Shown: positions 25,211-34,020 of the stretch, one piece after another
Layout: each line of letters starts with the position of its first letter
Position numbering within the stretch: position 1 is the stretch's first letter
Source of the DNA: Rhizobium deserti
GTDB taxonomy: Bacteria; Pseudomonadota; Alphaproteobacteria; Rhizobiales; Rhizobiaceae
DNA length: 64,000 nt
Reading direction: 5' to 3'
NCBI RefSeq assembly: GCF_004358025.1
Contig: NZ_SMTL01000008.1
Span: 62,001-126,000 of the forward strand
Made by a program: the position numbers and the translations under genes
The notes under the pieces: generated by a model
The model's input: only the letters and a program-made list of their open reading frames with translations
What the model was told of the DNA's origin: nothing
Databases searched by the model: none

Positions 25211-26023
25211 ATGAAGAAGATTTTGCTGGCAGGATTGATTGCAACCAGTGCCATGGTAGCCTCCCCGGCTCTTGCCGCCCTTCAATGCGGCAATGATGCC
25301 TCCGGTTTCAGCCGCTGGGTCGAGGACTTCAAGCGAACTGCTCCTGCAAACGGCATTGACCCTTCCGTGGTTGAGCGGGCGCTGTCGACAGTATCCTACA
25401 ATCGCAATACCATCCGCGCCGACCGCGGCCAGAAGAGCTTCAAGCTGTCTTTCGACGAATTCATGCGCAAGCGCGGCGGCCCCGCCATTATTTCGCGCGG
25501 CAAGGGCATGAAGTCCGGCAATGCTGCGCTTTTCGCGTCGCTCGAGCGCCGATATGGCGTTCCGGCCGGTCCGCTGATTGCCATCTGGGGGATGGAAACT
25601 GGCTTCGGCAGCTTCATGGGCAATGAGCATACGCTCTCGGCTGTCTCGACCCTGTCCTACGATTGCCGGCGCTCTGCCTATTTCACCGAGCAGCTTTATG
25701 CAGCCCTGCAGCTCGTTGCCCGCGGCGACCTCAGCACCTCTGCGCGCGGTGCCGCCCACGGCGAGATCGGCCAGACGCAGTTCCTGCCGCTGAACGTTAT
25801 CCGTTACGGAGCCGATGGCGACGGCGACGGACATATCGATCTGGTTCGCTCGCGTGCCGATGCGCTTGCCTCCACTGCCAATTTCCTCAAGGGCCATGGG
25901 TGGAGAGCAGGAGCCGGCTATCAGCCGGGAGAGCCGAATTTCGGCGCCATCCAGGGATGGAATGCTGCAAGCGTCTACCAACAGGCGATCGCCTATATGG
26001 GCGCCAAGATCGACGCTCAGTAA
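25211..26023 (+). CDS. Lytic murein transglycosylase (MltB-like)
   Basis: Periplasmic enzyme cleaving peptidoglycan glycan strands. 270 residues. Clear signal peptide (MKKILLAGLIATSAMVAS with cut after A-L-A near residue 23). The catalytic Glu is in I-W-G-M-E-T-G-F-G-S at about 123-132. GEIGQTQFLPLNVIRYGADGDGDGH is the MltB-family GxxQFxPS-like region, and the C-terminus has the usual W-x-x-A-x-V-Y-Q-Q-A-I pattern. No C-terminal peptidoglycan-binding domain. Confidence 0.92.
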   Translation: MKKILLAGLIATSAMVASPALAALQCGNDASGFSRWVEDFKRTAPANGIDPSVVERALSTVSYNRNTIRADRGQKSFKLSFDEFMRKRGGPAIISRGKGMKSGNAALFASLERRYGVPAGPLIAIWGMETGFGSFMGNEHTLSAVSTLSYDCRRSAYFTEQLYAALQLVARGDLSTSARGAAHGEIGQTQFLPLNVIRYGADGDGDGHIDLVRSRADALASTANFLKGHGWRAGAGYQPGEPNFGAIQGWNAASVYQQAIAYMGAKIDAQ

Positions 26024-26039
26024 AGTCTTGGATCAAGCC

Positions 26040-26070
26040 GCTTCAGGCCGAAACTTCTTCGGCCTGAAGC
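26040..26070. terminator. Long hairpin covering the carbonic anhydrase 3' end
   Basis: Perfect 13-bp inverted repeat (26040-26052 with 26058-26070, loop ACTTC) between convergent genes. It includes the last codons and the TGA of the carbonic anhydrase gene. No T-run on either strand, so termination may need Rho, or the hairpin may protect 3' ends. Confidence 0.55.
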
Positions 26071-26717
26071 GCGGTCTCGACCAGATCGGGACGCACGAAA
26101 TCGCCTTTGTCGTTCATGACCCACAGTTCGCCTGTGGAGATGTCAAACCAGGCGCCGTGAATGGCAAGTTCTCCGCTTTCCCCGAGAGACCGAACAAAGG
26201 GGAAAGTCTGGAGGTTTGCGATCGAATTGCGGATCGATACCCGCTCGAGCGCTGTCTGACGCTCAGTCTGGGTCATCAGATCATTGCTCTGGATCTGTTC
26301 GGCGGCAGGCCGCACAAGTCCGATCCACTTGCCGATGAAATCGCCGGGCGACAGCGGCTGCATATCGAGATCGAGCGCCGCCTGGATGCCACCGCAACGG
26401 CCATGCCCCATGACGACGATGTTGCGGATCTTCAAAACCTGGATGGCATATTCCAGCGCCGCGGATGTTCCGTGAAACTGGCTGTCGGGCTCGTAAGGCG
26501 GAACCATGTTGGCGATGTTGCGGACAACGAAGAGTTCGCCCGGGCCGCAGTCAAAGATTGTTTCCGGCGCCGCGCGCGAATCGCAACAAGCAATGATCAG
26601 CGTATGCGGTGCCTGCCCCGTTTCCGCGAGAACGCGATAACGCTCCCGCTCGTCGCTGTAGCGTCCGCTCATGAAATTGCGGTAGCCGCTCAAAAGTCTG
26701 TCTGGAAATTCCGTCAT
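26043..26717 (-). CDS. Beta-class carbonic anhydrase
   Basis: Zinc enzyme interconverting CO2 and bicarbonate, supplying bicarbonate for carboxylations. 224 residues from ATG 26717. Zinc ligands and the Asp-Arg dyad are visible: C-C-D-S-R at ~44-48 and G-H-G-R-C-G-G at ~103-109 (HxxC). VRNIANMVPPYE and S-A-A-L-E-Y-A-I are family motifs. No signal peptide, so cytoplasmic. Located 70 bases after pdxY on the same strand. Confidence 0.96.
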   Translation of the reverse strand: MTEFPDRLLSGYRNFMSGRYSDERERYRVLAETGQAPHTLIIACCDSRAAPETIFDCGPGELFVVRNIANMVPPYEPDSQFHGTSAALEYAIQVLKIRNIVVMGHGRCGGIQAALDLDMQPLSPGDFIGKWIGLVRPAAEQIQSNDLMTQTERQTALERVSIRNSIANLQTFPFVRSLGESGELAIHGAWFDISTGELWVMNDKGDFVRPDLVETALQAEEVSA

Positions 26718-26787
26718 GCGCCAAGGATTATAGCGCTGCCGTTGGAAGATCAACGCCCTTGTGCACCTATAGATGCGCCGCTGCTGG

Positions 26788-27660
26788 TCAACGCTTGATC
26801 CGCTGTAGGGGATGCACCAGCCGGCGCATCTGCACCATGGCCATTGGCAAAGAAAGGCTTGCCGAATCCGTTTCCAGCGTCAGTTCATCGCCGCCACGCT
26901 TGGCCGTGCGCGCCAGGATCTCGAAGACGCTGGCTGTAGAAAGCTGCAGCGCCTTTTCGTCATCCAGCCCTGCCAGTATCCTCGCCAGGAACACCGCAGA
27001 AAGCAGATCGCCCAACCCGTTCGGCGGGTTGTCGATCAGCCGGTGTTCCGCGAGCAGGGCATGGTGGCCGGTGAGGTAGAGATTTCCGGTGCCACCGGCC
27101 ATCATCGGTACGGCCGAGGTGACCAGAAGCCGGGGCGGACCAAGCGACACAGCGGCCTCCATGATTGCGGTATTGCTTTCCAGCGGCGCTCCGGAGAGCC
27201 ATTCGAGTTCGAAACGGTTGGGTGTCGCAAGTGTCGCCAGGGGCAGCAACTCATCGCGAATGGCTTCAGCCGTTGCTTGGGGAACGTATAGTCCACCGCG
27301 ATCGCCTATGACTGGATCGCAGGCGTAGAGTAGATCGGGATTCCTGTCCTTTAAAGCTAGAATGAGGCGCGCTACGGAGCGTGGCTGGGCCGCGTTTCCG
27401 AAATAGCCGGTCAGGACCGCCCTCACCTCTCCCAGCCATGGCGCACGAATGAGATCGTCTATAGCTTTGTCAAAATCTGATTCGGGAAAGCTGAGGCGCG
27501 TCGAGGGCCCATGCCCCGGATGCCACGGGAGGACGATGGTTGGCAGTGCCCAGACAGGATAGCCCAAAGTCTCCAGCGCGAAGACAGCAGCACGATTGCC
27601 CACCGAACCTCGCACCACATGGCTGGAGATGACGATGACGGCACTGGCAGTATTGGACAT
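26788..27660 (-). CDS. pdxY: Pyridoxal kinase
   Basis: Ribokinase-fold enzyme phosphorylating pyridoxal in the B6 salvage path. 290 residues from ATG 27660; ATG 27702 would add 14 residues. VIVISSHVVRGSVGNRAA (~7-24) is the pyridoxal kinase substrate loop, YACDPVIGDRGGLYV (~115) the ATP/Mg region, and PNRFELEWLSG and NPPNGLGDLLSAVFLA (normally GTGDLFSA) the anion-hole catalytic Asp motif. The Gly-Leu-Gly variant in the last motif keeps the Asp. Confidence 0.92.
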   Translation of the reverse strand: MSNTASAVIVISSHVVRGSVGNRAAVFALETLGYPVWALPTIVLPWHPGHGPSTRLSFPESDFDKAIDDLIRAPWLGEVRAVLTGYFGNAAQPRSVARLILALKDRNPDLLYACDPVIGDRGGLYVPQATAEAIRDELLPLATLATPNRFELEWLSGAPLESNTAIMEAAVSLGPPRLLVTSAVPMMAGGTGNLYLTGHHALLAEHRLIDNPPNGLGDLLSAVFLARILAGLDDEKALQLSTASVFEILARTAKRGGDELTLETDSASLSLPMAMVQMRRLVHPLQRIKR

Positions 27661-27821
27661 TGGCTTCGGCTTTCGGCTGCGAATGGGCGTTGATCCTTCC
27701 ATCGTTGCCGCATGTCAACAAGGCTTAACGGAAGAATGAAACGCTGGTGAGCCGACATGGATCGGCTAGGTTACGGCAAGATGACAAGACAGCTCATCGT
27801 CTTGGAGGGGAAGGAAAACAA

Positions 27822-30800
27822 ATGGCAGGCAAGCAGAACCCAAGCCGCGAAAAGCAGATCGAGAAGGCGCGCGCCATCGCGGCCGGCCTGGCAGGTCCTC
27901 ATCTTGATCCCTTCATCCTTTTTGCCCGTGCCAGCAAGGACGACATAAGCAATTATACGTCTGACATGCTGGCGCTTTCGGCCCAGCACGCCGCTACGCG
28001 GTTGCAGTCCTGGACCCGGATCAAGGCGGACATTTCGATTTCCCAGGTAGCGGGGATAGAGCCGAACGGTAGCCCGGTCTCGATATTGACGGTCATCGAC
28101 CGCAACATGCCTTTCCTCTTCGATTCCATCATGGGCGAGGTGACGGCCACTCATCGTGATCTATCCATGGTGGTTCATCCGATCCTGTTAATGCAGCCTG
28201 GCAAGGACCCTGTTCTGCGCTCTCATGACCAACCTGGCGATCCTTCCTACCATGTTAGCCTCATCCAGATCCATCTTACGCCACTGGGTGAGGAACAGGC
28301 TGCCTCGTTGGCAGAGCGGGTCCGTCATGTCCTGGATCAGGTACACCTGACGATTGCCGACTGGACATCTATGCTCGAAGTTCTCGATGGAGCAGCAGAA
28401 CAGCTGGCTAAATCTGCGAGCCGACGCAAGGCAGAGCGCGACGAGGCTCTCGCTTTCCTTGACTGGCTGCGCGACGACAACTTCACCTTCCTTGGCATGC
28501 GTGAATACGTTTACAGCGGTAAGGGCTCGCAGGCGACCGTGGAGCGGGGCAAGGGCCGCGGCCTTGGTATTCTTTCAGATCCGGACGTGCTCGTGCTGAG
28601 ACAGGGCAAGGATGCCGTGATGACCACGCCGGAAATTCTGGAATTCCTTAATGGACCAGATTTCCTGATCGTCACCAAGGCCAATGTAAAATCAGTCGTT
28701 CACCGCCGCGCCTATATGGATTACGTCGGCATCAAACGCTTCGATGAAACAGGGCAGGTTATCGGTGAGCTACGCATTGTAGGGCTGTTCACCGCCACCG
28801 CCTATACGCATTCGGTGCGAGATATACCGCTGCTGCGGGCCAAGATCAGCGAGGTCGAAACCCATTTTGGCTTCGATCCGGACAGCCATTCGGGACGAAT
28901 GCTCGAAAACACCCTGGAGTCCTATCCGCGGGATGATCTCTTTCAGATCGATACCGATCTGCTCGCACGCTTCTGCGAACAGATCCTGGAATTGAGCGAA
29001 CGCCCGCGTGTTCGGGTATTGCCGCGTATCGACCGCTTCGACCGTTTCGTTTCTGTCATCGTTTATGCGCCTCGTGAAGATTATAATTCCTTGGTTCGTG
29101 AAAAGATCGGCGCCTATCTGGCGGAAATCTACCAGGGCCATGTCTCCGCCTATTACCCGGCCTTCCCGGAAGGTGCGATTGCCCGCGTCCACATGATCAT
29201 TGGCCGTAGCGGCGGGAAGACCCCGCGGATTGCGCAGGCCAAGCTCGAAGACGCGATACGTCTGATTGCCACGCCATGGGAGGCGCATTTCGCAGCCCTT
29301 GCCGAAGCCGGCCCCCGTCTCACCGTTAGTCAGGCTTTTCAAGAAGCCTTTTCTCCGGAAGAAACCTTTGCAGATCTGCCGGCGATCGCCGCTTGTGCGG
29401 CTGGTGAAACGATCAACATCGCGTTTTACCGTCGTGCAACCGATCCCGCGGCGACCATTTCGCTGAAGATCTTCCACAAGGATCACCATCTGTCTTTGTC
29501 GCGTCGCGTCCCGCTTCTTGAAAACCTCGGCTTCCACGCCGTCAGCGAACAGACTTTTGAGATCGAGGTAGGCCCGGACAACAAGCTCGTCGTTCTCCAC
29601 GACATGGAGCTTCAATTAAGCAGTGGACGGGAAGTTGATCTGTCCCGCGAAGCGCCGCTTCTGGAAGAGGCATTCCTGTCGGCCTTCAATGGCTTGATCG
29701 ACAATGACAGCTTCAACCAACTGGTTCTGCTCTCGGGCCTTTCTGCACGCGAAGTCACTGTATTGCGGGCCTATGCGCGTTACCTGCGCCAGGCCGGCAT
29801 CGTTTATTCGCAAGCCTATATTGCCGACACGCTTAACAAGTATCCGGGGATAGCAACGGCACTCTTCCGGCTGTTCCGAAATGGGTTCGATCCGGCAATA
29901 TCCGACAAGGCGCGCACGAAGAAGCTGTCGAGCTGCCATGCAGAAATCGAGCAGGCTCTTGCGGATGTTCCCAATCTTGATGAAGATCGCACCCTGCGAC
30001 GCTTCGTCAATGCCATCGACGCAACGCTTCGCACCAACTATTTCCAGCGCGGCCCAGATGGCAGCCCGAGCCGGATGCTTGCCTTCAAGCTTGATCCGAA
30101 GCTGCTCGACGGCCTACCGGAACCGCGGCCATTCCGTGAAATCTACGTCTACGGAACGGAAGTCGAGGGCGTACATCTGCGCTTCGGCATGGTGGCGCGC
30201 GGCGGTATCCGGTGGTCAGATCGCGGCGAGGACTATCGCACCGAGGTGCTTGGACTGGTTAAGGCACAGCAGGTCAAGAACGCCGTTATCGTGCCAGTTG
30301 GTGCCAAGGGCGGCTTCTTCCCTAAGATGCTTCCTGTCGGCGGCTCGCGCGACGCATTCTTCAACGCGGGCAGGCAAGCCTACATCACCTTCATCCGAAC
30401 CTTGCTGTCGATCACCGACAACATTGTCGGTGGCGAGATCACTGGCCCCCCGGACACGATCCGTATCGATGGCGATGATGCCTATTTTGTGGTGGCGGCC
30501 GACAAGGGCACGGCCACGTTTTCCGATACAGCCAACGGCCTGGCGCAGGAAGCCGGCTTCTGGCTGGACGATGCCTTTGCGTCTGGCGGGTCGGCAGGTT
30601 ACGACCACAAGAAAATGGGCATTACCGCCCGGGGCGCCTGGGAGGCGGTCAAACGGCATTTCCGTGAAAAGGACGTCGACATCCAGACGACGCCGTTTTC
30701 CGTGGCGGGCGTCGGCGACATGTCCGGCGACGTTTTCGGCAACGGCATGCTGCTGTCGCGCAAGATCCGGCTGCTCGCCGCCTTCGACCATCGCGACATC

Positions 30801-32582
30801 TTCATCGACCCGGACCCGGACATCGAAAAATCTTATGCCGAACGAGAGCGCATGTTTTCGCTGCCGCGTTCCTCCTGGCAGGACTACGACCGATCGAGCC
30901 TTTCAGATGGCGCCATGATCATCTCGCGGTCGGAAAAGTCGGTGAAGCTTACAAAGCAAGCTGCGGATGCGATCGGTATCGACAAGACAACGGCGACACC
31001 CTTCGAGATCATGACCGCCATCCTTAAAAGCCCGGTGGACCTTCTCTGGTTCGGCGGCATCGGCACCTATGTGAGAGCCTCCTCCGAAAACGATGTGGAA
31101 GTCGGCGACCGAGCCAACGATCCCATCCGCATTACCGCTAGCGAGGTGCGTGCCAGCGTCATCGGCGAAGGCGCCAATTTGGGTGTCACGCAAAAAGGCC
31201 GTATCGCCTATTCACTGGCGGGCGGCCGTTGCAATTCGGATGCCATCGACAATTCCGCAGGCGTCAATTCCTCCGACGTGGAAGTTAACATTAAGATCGC
31301 CCTGAATGCAGCAATGCAGGATGGCCGGTTGAGCCGCGAAAAACGGAACCAGCTCCTTGCTTCCATGACGGAGGAAGTCGGACACCTCGTGTTGCGCAAC
31401 AATTACCTGCAGCCCCTGGCCATATCGCTGACAGAACGCAAGGGCGTCACTAACCGGGAAGAACTCTCACGCCTCATGTCGGTTCTCGAGGCGCATGGCC
31501 AGCTGAACCGCAAGGTGGAAACCTTGCCCGACGATCAAGAGCTGACGGAGCGCTACCTGTCGGGTCGCCCGCTCAGTCGGCCGGAAATCGGCGTCTTGCT
31601 GTCCTATGCAAAGATCGTCCTTTTCGACTCACTGATCGACAGCCCTGTTCCGGACGACCCCTATTTTGCTGACGTGCTGAAGGCTTATTTTCCAGCCAAG
31701 ATGCAGAAGCTATATGTCGGCGACATCGATAATCATCGGCTTCATCGGGAAATCATTGCGACCGCGCTTGCCAACGAGGTTATCAACCGCGGTGGGCCGG
31801 GCTTTGTCCAGCAGATGAGCGACATGACCGGCGCAACAGCCGCCAATGTTGTGAAAGCCGCATACCTTGGGCGTGACGGGTTCGACCTCCCAAAGCTGTG
31901 GCAAGAGATAGACGCTCTCGACGGAAAACTGTCCGGAGATGTCCAGAACGATCTTTATGCCCGTGTCGGCGCGATCTTTGCGGAGGCAACGCGGCTCATT
32001 ATCCAGACACAGGTTGGAGCCGGCGATTTAACTGGCGCCATGAACCGGCTAAAAGCAGCCTTGAAGGGACTTCGAGCCTCGATCAATGGTCTGGATGTCA
32101 TCGACGCGGCCGCACGCGCCGCGGAACTGGAGGAGCGTGGGGTTCCGGCATCGCTGGCGCGGGACATCGTACTTCTGTCGACCTTGGTTCTTGTTCCGGA
32201 AATCATGCTGATCGCCGACCGGACGGGGGAAACCATGGCACGCGCGGCAGAAAGCTATTTTGCCGTGACAGCCACTTTCCGGGTCAACAGGCTAATCGAA
32301 TCGGCTGAGAGAATCAGCACTTCCGATCACTATGAGAGCCTCGCCATTTCCCGCAGCCTGCAACAGATCGCTTCAGCCCGCAGAGATATTGTGATCGCCG
32401 CCCTGATGAACCACCCGAAAGACAAGAAGCCGGTAGAAGCGTGGCACGGCAGTGACCGCGTCCGCGTCAACCGTATCGGCGCTGAACTGGTTGCCTTGAG
32501 CGAGGGCAGCGATATCACTCTCCCCAAGGTGACCGTCGCCGCCGGCCTTCTGGGTGACCTCGCCCATGCACGCACTGCCTAG
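27822..32582 (+). CDS. gdhB: NAD-specific glutamate dehydrogenase, large (~180 kDa) type
   Basis: Deaminates glutamate to 2-oxoglutarate with NAD+, a catabolic role. 1586 residues from ATG 27822 (GGAGGGGAAGGA upstream), the normal size of the L-GDH180 class. The N-terminal ~700 residues carry regulatory ACT-like segments (FLFDSIMGEV, DRFDRFVSVIVYAPREDY). The catalytic domain begins around 780 with GGIRWSDRGEDYRTEVLG and VPVGAKGGF, followed by the NAD-binding region (GIGTYVRASSEND, VIGEGANLGVTQKGRIAY). The helical C-terminus is family-specific. Intact. Confidence 0.95.
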   Translation: MAGKQNPSREKQIEKARAIAAGLAGPHLDPFILFARASKDDISNYTSDMLALSAQHAATRLQSWTRIKADISISQVAGIEPNGSPVSILTVIDRNMPFLFDSIMGEVTATHRDLSMVVHPILLMQPGKDPVLRSHDQPGDPSYHVSLIQIHLTPLGEEQAASLAERVRHVLDQVHLTIADWTSMLEVLDGAAEQLAKSASRRKAERDEALAFLDWLRDDNFTFLGMREYVYSGKGSQATVERGKGRGLGILSDPDVLVLRQGKDAVMTTPEILEFLNGPDFLIVTKANVKSVVHRRAYMDYVGIKRFDETGQVIGELRIVGLFTATAYTHSVRDIPLLRAKISEVETHFGFDPDSHSGRMLENTLESYPRDDLFQIDTDLLARFCEQILELSERPRVRVLPRIDRFDRFVSVIVYAPREDYNSLVREKIGAYLAEIYQGHVSAYYPAFPEGAIARVHMIIGRSGGKTPRIAQAKLEDAIRLIATPWEAHFAALAEAGPRLTVSQAFQEAFSPEETFADLPAIAACAAGETINIAFYRRATDPAATISLKIFHKDHHLSLSRRVPLLENLGFHAVSEQTFEIEVGPDNKLVVLHDMELQLSSGREVDLSREAPLLEEAFLSAFNGLIDNDSFNQLVLLSGLSAREVTVLRAYARYLRQAGIVYSQAYIADTLNKYPGIATALFRLFRNGFDPAISDKARTKKLSSCHAEIEQALADVPNLDEDRTLRRFVNAIDATLRTNYFQRGPDGSPSRMLAFKLDPKLLDGLPEPRPFREIYVYGTEVEGVHLRFGMVARGGIRWSDRGEDYRTEVLGLVKAQQVKNAVIVPVGAKGGFFPKMLPVGGSRDAFFNAGRQAYITFIRTLLSITDNIVGGEITGPPDTIRIDGDDAYFVVAADKGTATFSDTANGLAQEAGFWLDDAFASGGSAGYDHKKMGITARGAWEAVKRHFREKDVDIQTTPFSVAGVGDMSGDVFGNGMLLSRKIRLLAAFDHRDIFIDPDPDIEKSYAERERMFSLPRSSWQDYDRSSLSDGAMIISRSEKSVKLTKQAADAIGIDKTTATPFEIMTAILKSPVDLLWFGGIGTYVRASSENDVEVGDRANDPIRITASEVRASVIGEGANLGVTQKGRIAYSLAGGRCNSDAIDNSAGVNSSDVEVNIKIALNAAMQDGRLSREKRNQLLASMTEEVGHLVLRNNYLQPLAISLTERKGVTNREELSRLMSVLEAHGQLNRKVETLPDDQELTERYLSGRPLSRPEIGVLLSYAKIVLFDSLIDSPVPDDPYFADVLKAYFPAKMQKLYVGDIDNHRLHREIIATALANEVINRGGPGFVQQMSDMTGATAANVVKAAYLGRDGFDLPKLWQEIDALDGKLSGDVQNDLYARVGAIFAEATRLIIQTQVGAGDLTGAMNRLKAALKGLRASINGLDVIDAAARAAELEERGVPASLARDIVLLSTLVLVPEIMLIADRTGETMARAAESYFAVTATFRVNRLIESAERISTSDHYESLAISRSLQQIASARRDIVIAALMNHPKDKKPVEAWHGSDRVRVNRIGAELVALSEGSDITLPKVTVAAGLLGDLAHARTA

Positions 32583-32610
32583 CACAATCAATGAACCTAT
32601 CTGAGGCAAT

Positions 32611-34020
32611 ATGGCCGACCTTCAAACTGAAGATGTGCCGGTAAGATCCACCCGGCGTGGCATATGGGGGTGGATGTTGTTCGACTGGGCAGCCCAGCCA
32701 TTTTTTACCGTCGTCACCACCTTCATCTTCGGCCCCTATTTTGTTTCACGGCTGAGCGAGGATCCGGTCTCGGCTCAGGCTGCCTGGAGCAACATGGCGA
32801 CCATATCCTCCCTGGTCATAGCCGTTTTTTCCCCTCTTCTCGGTTCGGTTGCCGATTACAGCGGACCGAAAAAGCCCTGGATTGCCTTCTTCGCTCTCGT
32901 GAAGATTGTCTGCGTGGCGGCGCTTTGGGTGGCGGCACCGGGCTCGCCCATCATCTGGCCGATGATATTCATGATCTTCGCATCGATCGCTGCGGAATTT
33001 TCCTCGGTTTTCAACGACTCGATGATGCCGCGGCTGGTCGGCAAGGCAGAGGTCGGCCGAGTTTCGAACACGGCCTGGGGCCTCGGCTATCTCGGCGGCA
33101 TGATCGTCCTGATAGCGGTCGTTGCTCTTCTATCCGCCAATCCTGATACAGGACTGACTCTGATTGGCATTCCGCCGCTCTTTGGACTTGATCCACATCT
33201 CGGCGAAGATGCCCGCATCACCGGACCGATTTCTGCAGTTTGGTATCTTCTCTTTATTCTGCCGATGTTCTTTTTCACGCCGGATGCAAAGCGCGGCCTG
33301 CCGCTGGCGGCTTCGGTCCGTGCAGGTCTTCAGCAAGTCGGCGGCACGCTTCGCGAACTGAGGCAGCGAGCCGGAATCGCCCGCTTCCTGATAGCCCGCA
33401 TGCTCTACCAGGACGGCGTCAATGGACTGCTGATCCTGGGCGGTGCCTTTGCCGCCGGCATGTTTGGCTGGGCGACGATCGAAATCGGCATCTACGGGAT
33501 CATCCTGAATATTGTTGCCATATTCGGCTGCATTCTTGCAGGCTGGCTCGATCGCTTGCTTGGCTCTAAGGTCGTCGTCGTCATGAGCCTCAGCGCTCTC
33601 ATGGCAGCAACCCTGGGCATCGTCTCAACCGGTCCGGGCTTCGTCTTCTTCGGCCTCATGCCACTGCCGCTCGACGATAGTGGCGGATTGTTCGGCACCG
33701 CAGCCGAAAAGGCATATGTCCTCTTCGGCCTACTGATCGGCATCGCTTTTGGGCCGGTCCAGGCCTCCTCCCGATCCTATCTCGCCCGCAGCGTCAGTCT
33801 CTCGGAAGCCGGCCGCTATTTTGGCATCTATGCGCTGTCGGGCCGCGCCACCAGCTTCCTTGCGACGCTGCTCTTTTCGGCAGTCACTTACCTGACCGGT
33901 TCTGCTCGCTACGGCATGGCGACCCTGATGATCTTCCTGACGCTAGGCTTGGTCCTGCTGATCACGACGCCCTATCCAGCCGATCGGTTGCCGAAACGAC
34001 TGAAGGATACTGACGGCTAG
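32611..34020 (+). CDS. UMF1-family MFS transporter
   Basis: 469-residue membrane protein with ~12 hydrophobic segments. GWMLFDWAAQPFFTVVTTFIFGPYF at the start (D-W-A-x-x-P-F) and S-V-A-D-Y-S-G-P-K-K-P-W are typical of the UMF1/Atg22-like family. Some relatives have been linked to amino acid export, but the substrate cannot be inferred. It follows gdhB by 28 bases and is probably co-transcribed, hinting at a link with amino acid turnover. Its TAG shares a CTAG with the convergent purH stop. Confidence 0.87.
   Translation: MADLQTEDVPVRSTRRGIWGWMLFDWAAQPFFTVVTTFIFGPYFVSRLSEDPVSAQAAWSNMATISSLVIAVFSPLLGSVADYSGPKKPWIAFFALVKIVCVAALWVAAPGSPIIWPMIFMIFASIAAEFSSVFNDSMMPRLVGKAEVGRVSNTAWGLGYLGGMIVLIAVVALLSANPDTGLTLIGIPPLFGLDPHLGEDARITGPISAVWYLLFILPMFFFTPDAKRGLPLAASVRAGLQQVGGTLRELRQRAGIARFLIARMLYQDGVNGLLILGGAFAAGMFGWATIEIGIYGIILNIVAIFGCILAGWLDRLLGSKVVVVMSLSALMAATLGIVSTGPGFVFFGLMPLPLDDSGGLFGTAAEKAYVLFGLLIGIAFGPVQASSRSYLARSVSLSEAGRYFGIYALSGRATSFLATLLFSAVTYLTGSARYGMATLMIFLTLGLVLLITTPYPADRLPKRLKDTDG

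Noticed and set aside
30216..30791. 191-codon frame antisense to NAD-glutamate dehydrogenase
   Set aside because: The sense gene is intact; the antisense frame lacks any domain.
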